Source: DATKDU01 sp035512595
Lineage (GTDB): Bacteria; Planctomycetota; Planctomycetia; Pirellulales; Pirellulaceae
Direction of reading: 5' to 3'
DNA: 21,688 nucleotides
Assembly: GCA_035512595.1 (NCBI GenBank)
Contig: DATKDU010000488.1
Span: 1 to 21,688 of the forward strand
Shown: piece after piece, positions 16,371-21,688 of the stretch
Layout: the number at the start of each line of letters is the position of its first letter
How positions within the stretch are numbered: the first letter of the stretch is position 1
The notes under the pieces: generated by a model
Database searches by the model: none
Told to the model about the DNA's origin: nothing
The model's input: the letters and a program-made list of their open reading frames with translations, nothing else
Program-made: the position numbers and the translations under genes

Positions 16371-18845
16371 ATGCCGTTGCCGGTGCTTGAATCAGATCCC
16401 TACGCTGCCTTGCTCGGAATCAAGGCTTCGCAGCGGCCTCTCAATCCCTACGAGCTGCTGAAGCTGGTCCCGCTCGACGCCGACCGCGATCGGGTGCGGG
16501 CGGCGGTCGCGCGGCAGATGCTGCTTCTCGATCAGAAGCGGAGCGGCGCCGATCCCGATACGTGGCAGCGCTTGAGCCACGAGTTGGAAGCGGCGGCGGC
16601 CGTGCTGCTCGATCCGGAGCGGCGGGTCGTCGTGGATGCTGCCATCAAGCGAAAGATGGCGCTGGCCGGCAGTACGTCACGCAGCGAGGACGCCAGGCCT
16701 CGACCGGCGACGGCCGACGCTGACACAGTCCCGTGCCCGGAGTGCCAGCGGGAAAACTCCGTCGGCCGCCGCTTCTGTGGCGACTGCGGTCGCGCGCTGT
16801 GGGAAACCTGCCCGCAGTGCAGCGGCGAAGTCGCGGCGCACGAGCGGTTCTGCGGCCAATGCGGGCTCGACATTCGCAGCCGGGCGATTGAGCAGACGCG
16901 TCAGCTTCAAGAGCGGCTTGATTCGGCTGCCGCGCTAGCCGGCGAGCACCGTTACGAGGAGGCGCTCTCCGCACTGCGGGGCGTGGCCGCGGTCACCGAT
17001 CCCAAGCTCGAGTCGTGGGCCGCCAAGGCCGTCGCCCAGATTGAGGTAGTCCAATCGCAACAGCGGCACGCTGTAGCAGAAGCCTCATCGGCCAAAGAGC
17101 AAGCCAGGAAACATGTGCAGCAGCAGGCCTTCGACTGGGCGGTGAAAGTGCTCGAAGGCATTCCCCCGCCGCTGCGCGATGCCGCGGCGACTGACCTGCT
17201 CGCGCAGGCGAAGTTCGCCGGCAAGGAATTGGCCGCGCTGGTCGCCGACATCCGCGAGGCGGCGCAAGAAGGGCGCACTTGGGAGCTGTTTCCCAAGATC
17301 GATCGCGCGTTGGCGCTCAAGCCGGATCATCAAGCGGTCCTCAAACTGGCGGACCAGCTTCGCCAAAAGTTTGTCGCCGCCGCCCGCAAACGGCTGGCCG
17401 ACCAGCGCTACGCGGATGCCGTACAGGCCCTGCTGCAAATCCCGCTGTCCCTGCGAACCGACGAGGTCCGCGAGCTGCTCGACACCACCGGCGAGCTGGC
17501 GGCATTACTGGCGGACTTCAAGCAATCTCCCTATGCCACTGCCGACGCCCTGGCGCTCGCTCAGCGACTGACAGTACACGCCCCCGCAAACGACGAGGTC
17601 GCCAGGCTCACCCGGCAGCTCGGTGAGCGCTGTGCCTCGCAGCCCTCCAATCCGCGGCTGGCGCGGCCGTACTGGACCAAGCCGCGCGAGCGGTCGGCCG
17701 TCGGCCCTCCCATCGAGTGGCTCGGCCACTTCGTCCGCGCTAAATCAAGCCCGCTGGCAGCCCAGACCTTGCGCGAGCATCCCGGCCAATTCTTCGTCGC
17801 GCTGGGGCTGGCGCTTCAGGGACTCAGCGAGGCGGCAATCGACGTCAGCCTCATGCCTGCCGACAAAAGAAACGTACTCAGCAAGCTCGCCGCGCTCCCG
17901 CTCATGGCCCGGCGCGTCAACTCCGCCTGGGGAATCGACCTGGGGAGTTACGCTCTCAAGGCCGTCAAGCTCGTCAAGGACGCCAGCGGCAATCTCCAAG
18001 TGGACGACGCTCATTACATTCTCCTCCCCAAACCTCTGGCTCACCCCGACGCCGAAGGACAGCAGACGACCATCGTCGCCGCGGCACTGGCGGACCTGGC
18101 GGGTCGCGTCGATCTGAAAGGGAGTCCGATTGCCGCCGGACTTTCAGGCCACCAGGTGCTGGGCCGCTTCTTCGACCTGCCGCCGCTGCCGGCCAAGAAG
18201 GTTGCCAGTGCCGTCGAGTACGAAGCCCGCCACCAGATTCCGATCGACCTGGCGGAGTTGTGCTGGGGCTGGACCGAACTCGGTGAGATCGACCCCGCGC
18301 AAGCCGGGAGGAATCCGCTGCCGATCATGCTCGTCGCCGCCCGGCAATCGCACGTGGAAAACCGCCTGGAGCTGTTTGCATCCGCCGGCATGCGGATCGA
18401 CTCCCTGCAAAGCGACTGCCTGGCCCTGCATAACGCGCTGCGCTTTGAGCTTGAGGTCCAGCAGCCCAGGGGCAATGGCCCGATCGCGGTGGTGGATGTG
18501 GGCGCCGATGAAACCAACGTTGTTGTCAGTTCTCCGCGATCGATCTGGTTCCGCAGCTTCGGCCTGGCGGGACACAGCTTCACGACAGCCCTGCTCCAGG
18601 AATTTCAGCTCACGTATGACGACGCCGAAGAACTGAAGCGTCATCCGGCCACGGCGCGCCGCTACTATCGATTTCGCGAATCGCTGCAGCCGCTGCTCGT
18701 GCAATTCGCCGGCGAGATCGACCGTTCGCTGGCCAGCTTTCGCCGACATTCGTCCGCTGCCAGCGTTGAGCGGCTCTTGGCACTCGGCGGGGGGGTGAAT
18801 CTGCACGGACTTTTGCGGCACTGCGCGACAGAAAATGCGACGTGA
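16371..18845 (+). CDS. PilM-related actin-like ATPase fused to J-like, zinc-ribbon and TPR-like domains
   Basis: An 824-residue fusion. Residues 8-92 (SDPYAALLGI ... NPYELLKLVPL ... VLLDPERRVVVDAAI) resemble the J-like domain of planctomycete proteins. A double zinc ribbon follows at 121-164 (CPEC, CGDC, CPQC, CGQC). Residues 175-440 are helical TPR-like repeats; the pair around 252-330 and 340-415 share the pattern A..LL.IP..LR. Residues 445-512 resemble the end of PilM (FVALGLALQGL, then VSLMP). Residues 518-815 then give PilM from its N-terminus: GIDLGSYALKAVKLVK, AVVDVGADETNVVV and LALGGGVNLHGL. The protein stops at ENAT, short of the usual PilM tail. PilM is the cytoplasmic ATPase that recruits PilN/PilO in pilus assembly; a role with the neighbouring pilin-like proteins is inferred. 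AGGA precedes the ATG by 8 nt. Confidence 0.8.
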   Translation: MPLPVLESDPYAALLGIKASQRPLNPYELLKLVPLDADRDRVRAAVARQMLLLDQKRSGADPDTWQRLSHELEAAAAVLLDPERRVVVDAAIKRKMALAGSTSRSEDARPRPATADADTVPCPECQRENSVGRRFCGDCGRALWETCPQCSGEVAAHERFCGQCGLDIRSRAIEQTRQLQERLDSAAALAGEHRYEEALSALRGVAAVTDPKLESWAAKAVAQIEVVQSQQRHAVAEASSAKEQARKHVQQQAFDWAVKVLEGIPPPLRDAAATDLLAQAKFAGKELAALVADIREAAQEGRTWELFPKIDRALALKPDHQAVLKLADQLRQKFVAAARKRLADQRYADAVQALLQIPLSLRTDEVRELLDTTGELAALLADFKQSPYATADALALAQRLTVHAPANDEVARLTRQLGERCASQPSNPRLARPYWTKPRERSAVGPPIEWLGHFVRAKSSPLAAQTLREHPGQFFVALGLALQGLSEAAIDVSLMPADKRNVLSKLAALPLMARRVNSAWGIDLGSYALKAVKLVKDASGNLQVDDAHYILLPKPLAHPDAEGQQTTIVAAALADLAGRVDLKGSPIAAGLSGHQVLGRFFDLPPLPAKKVASAVEYEARHQIPIDLAELCWGWTELGEIDPAQAGRNPLPIMLVAARQSHVENRLELFASAGMRIDSLQSDCLALHNALRFELEVQQPRGNGPIAVVDVGADETNVVVSSPRSIWFRSFGLAGHSFTTALLQEFQLTYDDAEELKRHPATARRYYRFRESLQPLLVQFAGEIDRSLASFRRHSSAASVERLLALGGGVNLHGLLRHCATENAT

Positions 18846-18856
18846 CGAAAGTCGCG

Positions 18857-19321
18857 TTACGCCTCGACGGCATTCAAAGCTCGCTGGACCATGGAAGTCG
18901 TGCCGTCGCTTGACGGGGCGATGTTTTGAAAGTCCCCGCGGAGCGCCTTGAGGGCATAGCGCTCCCGCTCGATCTCGGGCTGCGTCCGAAAGCCGAGCCG
19001 GCGAAAAACCGGCACCGGCGGACACCAGCCTTGGATGGCGTGCTGGAGCAAAAAGGCCCCCACGATCCCCGGCAGAAAGAAAAACCCGCGGTGCGTCGTC
19101 GCACCGAGAATGACGCCTGCCAGCGACAGGCTGGCTGCGTTGGCCTCCAGAGTGCGCTCAATGTCCCATTCGCGATCGAGCTCTTCCAGTCGGCGCTCGA
19201 TGGCGGCCGGTCCGCCGGCTGCGGCAGCCGCCACGTCCTGCTCGGTCTGACGCTGGATCTGCCGGTTCCAGCGTTCGTCGGTGTTCTGGGGGACGCGTTC
19301 GACAGTCGAGGGGATCATCAT
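18857..19321 (-). CDS. Small DUF2892/YgaP-like membrane protein
   Basis: A 154-residue protein. A hydrophilic, coiled-coil-prone N-terminus (about 1-52) precedes two membrane segments (about 61-73 and 79-97, linked by ATTHRG), ending in the family-like HAIQGWCPPVPVFRRLGFRT. That arrangement, with the preceding ERTLE, resembles DUF2892/YgaP-type membrane domains, whose function is generally unknown. The start at 19321 is favoured by GAGAGG upstream; an adjacent ATG at 19318 is nearly equivalent. It converges on the PilM-like gene with only 11 bp between the stops. Confidence 0.7.
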   Translation of the reverse strand: MMIPSTVERVPQNTDERWNRQIQRQTEQDVAAAAAGGPAAIERRLEELDREWDIERTLEANAASLSLAGVILGATTHRGFFFLPGIVGAFLLQHAIQGWCPPVPVFRRLGFRTQPEIERERYALKALRGDFQNIAPSSDGTTSMVQRALNAVEA

Positions 19322-19466
19322 GGCGCCTCTCGAAAAATGGGTAGGCTTCTCGGCCACAACTGAGCAAGTCATGTGCCGATTCCCGCTGTCGCCGTTCAGA
19401 TAACGGCGGTCTTGGAATAGACTAGAGCGGGTCGGAACAACGCGTCCTGCCTCCCGGTCGAACCTG

Positions 19467-21206
19467 ATGAACCTCTACCGCAACGTCAAACGCTGGACGG
19501 AAATCATCGGCGTCCTCTCGAAGTACGGCCTGGCCGACTGGCTCAGCCATACCAATATCGATTTTCTGAAGGAGCGGCTGCGGGATAAGCAAGGAGAGGT
19601 GCTGGCCCGGACGTCGCGCGACGCCCGCATCCGCCTCGTCCTCAGCGAGCTGGGGCCGACGTTCATCAAGCTGGGGCAGCTTCTCAGCACCCGCCCCGAC
19701 GTGGTCGGCGCCGAGCTGGCAAGCGAGCTCAAGCAACTGCAAACCGCCACCCCCGCCGACGCGCCCGAGCTGGTCAGGAAGACCGTCGAGCGCGAGCTGG
19801 GGCAGTCGCTCGACGACCTGTTTGACGGCTTCGATCTGACCCCCATCGCTTCCGCGTCCATCGGCCAGGTCCACAAGGCCCGCCTCAAAAGCGGCGAACG
19901 CGTCGTCGTCAAGGTGCAGCACGCCGGCATCGAGAGCATCGTCGCCGACGACCTGGACGTGCTGATGGGGCTGGCCCACCTGGCCGAGACTCGCCCCGAG
20001 CTCAAACCGTACCGCCCGATCGCCAACGTCGCCGAGATGGCCCGCACCATCCGCCGCGAGCTCGACTTCGGCCGCGAGGAACGCAACCTCCATCAGTTCG
20101 CCCAGATCTTCCAGGACGATCCGACGATCTGCATCCCGCGGGCCCACACCGAACTCTCCACCGCCCGCGTCCTGACGATGGACTACATCGAGGGAATTCC
20201 CGTCGCCGAAGCCGGACGGCTCGAAGCCGCCGGCATTGACCGCGAGGAAGTGGCCCGCCGCGGAGCGGACATTTACCTCCAGATGATCTTCACCCACGGC
20301 TATTTCCACGCCGATCCGCACCCGGGGAACATCGTCGTCCTGCCGGGAAACGTGATCGGCCTCCTCGATTTCGGCATGGTCGGGCGAATCGACGAGCGGC
20401 TCCGCGAGGACATCGAGGAAATGCTGCTGGCGATCGTCAACCACGACGTGCCGACGCTGACGCGGATCATCAAGCGGATCGGGCAGACGCCGCCGAACCT
20501 CGACGAAGGGGCGCTGAACAACGACGTAGCCGACTTCGTGGGGCACTACGCCACGCAGTCGCTGGCGAACTTCGATCTGGCCGGTGCGCTGACCGACATG
20601 GTGGAGATCATCCGCCGCCACGGCATCATGCTCTCGCCCCAGGTGGCGATGCTGATCAAAGTGCTGGCGACGCTGGAAGGGACGAGCAAGCTGCTATCCC
20701 CCCGCTTCAGCCTGATGGAGGTGATGCAGCCCTTTCAGCGGTCGATGCTCCTGCGGCGGCTCTCGCCTGCCCGGCAGTGGCGGAAGCTGCGGCGGCTGTT
20801 CGTCGAGGTCGAGCAGATGGTCGAGGTCCTGCCGCAACGGATCATGCAGATCATGGAGCAGATCCAGGCGGGGAAGTTCGACGTGCACCTCGATCACCGG
20901 GGCCTGGAGCCGAGCGTCAACCGCCTGGTGCTGGGGATGCTGACCAGCGCCCTGTTCCTGGGCTCGTCGCTGATGCTCTCCTACAAGGTCCCCCCGCTCT
21001 TGTTTCACGGCGCCAGCGCGTACATACCCAGGAGCGGCGAGGGGTGGTTCAGCGGCCTGGTCAACTGGATCCTGTGGTTCCTCCACGGAATGGGGCTGGA
21101 AGACATCTCGTTCCTCGGGCTTCTCGGCTGCATCGTGGCCATCCTCGTCGGCCTGCGGCTGCTGTGGGCGATTGCCAAGTCGGGACACTTGGACCGCAAA
21201 GGGTAG
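19467..21206 (+). CDS. UbiB/ABC1 (AarF) family atypical kinase
   Basis: A 579-residue UbiB-family kinase-like protein. The KxGQ segment is FIKLGQLLSTRPD (K68, Q71). The alanine-rich nucleotide loop is ASASIGQVHKA (128-138), the lysine of the VVVKVQ strand is K149, the catalytic loop is HADPHPGN (D283, N288) and the metal-binding motif is LLDFGM (D301). Two C-terminal hydrophobic segments (about 490-512 and 545-575) anchor it to the membrane. In proteobacteria and mitochondria UbiB/COQ8 is an ATPase supporting ubiquinone synthesis; planctomycetes use menaquinone as far as I know, so the role here is open. No strong Shine-Dalgarno is seen before the ATG. It appears monocistronic. Confidence 0.93.
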   Translation: MNLYRNVKRWTEIIGVLSKYGLADWLSHTNIDFLKERLRDKQGEVLARTSRDARIRLVLSELGPTFIKLGQLLSTRPDVVGAELASELKQLQTATPADAPELVRKTVERELGQSLDDLFDGFDLTPIASASIGQVHKARLKSGERVVVKVQHAGIESIVADDLDVLMGLAHLAETRPELKPYRPIANVAEMARTIRRELDFGREERNLHQFAQIFQDDPTICIPRAHTELSTARVLTMDYIEGIPVAEAGRLEAAGIDREEVARRGADIYLQMIFTHGYFHADPHPGNIVVLPGNVIGLLDFGMVGRIDERLREDIEEMLLAIVNHDVPTLTRIIKRIGQTPPNLDEGALNNDVADFVGHYATQSLANFDLAGALTDMVEIIRRHGIMLSPQVAMLIKVLATLEGTSKLLSPRFSLMEVMQPFQRSMLLRRLSPARQWRKLRRLFVEVEQMVEVLPQRIMQIMEQIQAGKFDVHLDHRGLEPSVNRLVLGMLTSALFLGSSLMLSYKVPPLLFHGASAYIPRSGEGWFSGLVNWILWFLHGMGLEDISFLGLLGCIVAILVGLRLLWAIAKSGHLDRKG

Positions 21207-21215
21207 TCCGGAAGG

Positions 21216-21274
21216 AATGACCAATGACCAAGCCCCAATGCCATTGACCAATTGTTCATTGGGGCCTGGTCATT
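21216..21274. repeat. Inverted repeat with 7-bp tandem unit after the UbiB gene
   Basis: AATGACC is repeated at 21216-21222 and 21223-21229. The arms 21223-21240 and 21257-21274 are reverse complements at 17 of 18 positions, around a 16-nt loop. It begins 10 bp after the UbiB stop and may act as its terminator, although no T-run follows. Related AATGAC-type repeats are, to my recollection, common in planctomycete intergenic DNA. Confidence 0.75.
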
Positions 21275-21577
21275 CTGCGAAAGCGCGGGTGATAAGCGAT
21301 TTGAGTATTTATTTCGGTTTATATGTTGCCCTTAACTCCTTACCAGATCACGCTTTGCGATTTCGACCCTTTTTTCCTTTAATAAGTGCCTCCCACCTTC
21401 GGCAGCCGGGCGGAACGTGAACGTATGTTCCAATCCGCCAACGACTTGCGCCTGCGGCGGCGGCCTGGGCACTGCCGCGGGCGATTAGTGCCGAACTGCG
21501 ACTTTCGCGCGCAGGCCGCTTATCGCCTGGCCTGGCAACCTTCTTCAAGTAGAGTCGAGAACTGGCGCGGTGTTTTA
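21275..21577. other. Gene-free intergenic stretch with AT-rich segment
   Basis: No convincing coding frame. The segment 21296-21395 is clearly more AT-rich than the rest of the window (for example TTGAGTATTTATTTCGG), then composition returns to GC-rich. A 66-codon minus-strand frame at 21348-21548 has low-complexity, Arg/Ala-rich content and no recognisable motif. The composition break could mark the edge of an inserted element that continues to the right. Confidence 0.5.
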
Positions 21578-21688
21578 GGTGGCAGTTTGTATTCCCTGGT
21601 GCTCGCTCTTTCGTTTGCGAGTGTCACAGTATCGCCACCATGCTCCGTTTCCACTTCCCGCTCATCGAACCGGACAGGCGGATTTCCC
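21578..21688 (-). mobile_element. Probable 3' end of a group II intron (partial)
   Basis: Read on the minus strand, the window edge begins GGGAAATCCGCCTGTCCGG and continues TTCGATGAGCGGG. This matches my recollection of the distal half of a group II intron domain V (GAAA tetraloop, then a strand ending CCGGTTC) and the sequence following it. The 5' half with the catalytic triad would lie beyond 21688, as would the reverse transcriptase gene. One frame reads EIRLSGSMSGKWKRSMVAIL and stops at 21624-21626, like tails seen downstream of such intron proteins. Next to it, GGTGGC (21578-21583) pairs with GCCACC (21634-21639), enclosing an inner stem (21602-21606/21617-21621). Only part is visible, so this stays tentative. 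Confidence 0.42.

Noticed and set aside
18770..18860. A frameshift at the G7 run near the end of the PilM-like gene
   Set aside because: The frame remains PilM-like after the run (GGGVNLHGL), and no PilM-like tail appears in the other frames before the convergent gene.
19422..20621. A 399-codon minus-strand frame opposite the UbiB-like gene
   Set aside because: The plus strand has the full set of UbiB kinase motifs; the antisense translation is repetitive and Asp/Val/Gly-rich.
21348..21548. A 66-codon minus-strand frame as a small gene
   Set aside because: Arg/Ala-rich, low complexity, no Shine-Dalgarno or recognisable motif; it spans the AT-rich break and probable intron flank.

Overview
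The window is high-GC bacterial chromosome and looks like a planctomycete, most likely of the Pirellulales type. That reading rests on several lineage hallmarks seen together: two DUF1559 pilin-like proteins, a signal-peptide sulfatase, a DUF1080 protein, a PQQ-type beta-propeller, a DUF1573 protein, and a J-like/zinc-ribbon architecture familiar from planctomycete proteins. No rRNA, tRNA or CRISPR array was recognised.

Layout. Positions 1-42 hold the 3' end of a gene, followed by a large imperfect hairpin repeat (47-146). From 243 to 2717 a minus-strand pair encodes a secreted PQQ-like propeller with an embedded EF-hand pair, then an SMP-30/gluconolactonase. An EthD-family gene (2842-3153, +) converges on a sulfatase (3231-5039, -) across an inverted repeat. 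A minus-strand run follows in the order ParD-like antitoxin, ParE-like toxin, recO, a BamD-like lipoprotein, an LptE-like lipoprotein and the sulfatase (8430 down to 3231). It links DNA repair with outer-membrane assembly. Next come a DUF1080 protein (8552-9253, -), a Phd/PIN toxin-antitoxin pair (9416-10035, +) and glmS (10169-12043, -).

From 12315 the plus strand carries two paralogous DUF1559 pseudopilin-like genes, a strong hairpin terminator (15069-15097), and a probable two-gene operon: a DUF1573 protein and an 824-residue PilM-related fusion. A small DUF2892-like membrane protein (18857-19321, -) converges on it. A UbiB/ABC1-type kinase-like protein follows (19467-21206, +). The last 480 bp hold no convincing gene but do hold an inverted repeat, an AT-richer stretch, and what looks like the 3' end of a group II intron running off the window on the minus strand.

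The most notable object is the PilM-related fusion at 16371-18845. It joins a J-like domain, a double zinc ribbon and TPR-like repeats to an actin-like PilM ATPase. The segment that normally ends PilM appears to lie before the PilM N-terminus, and the C-terminus stops just where that segment would begin. This suggests a circularly permuted PilM. A second theme is short tandem repeats with periods of 7-15 bp, lying between genes and also inside coding sequence (recO, lptE).
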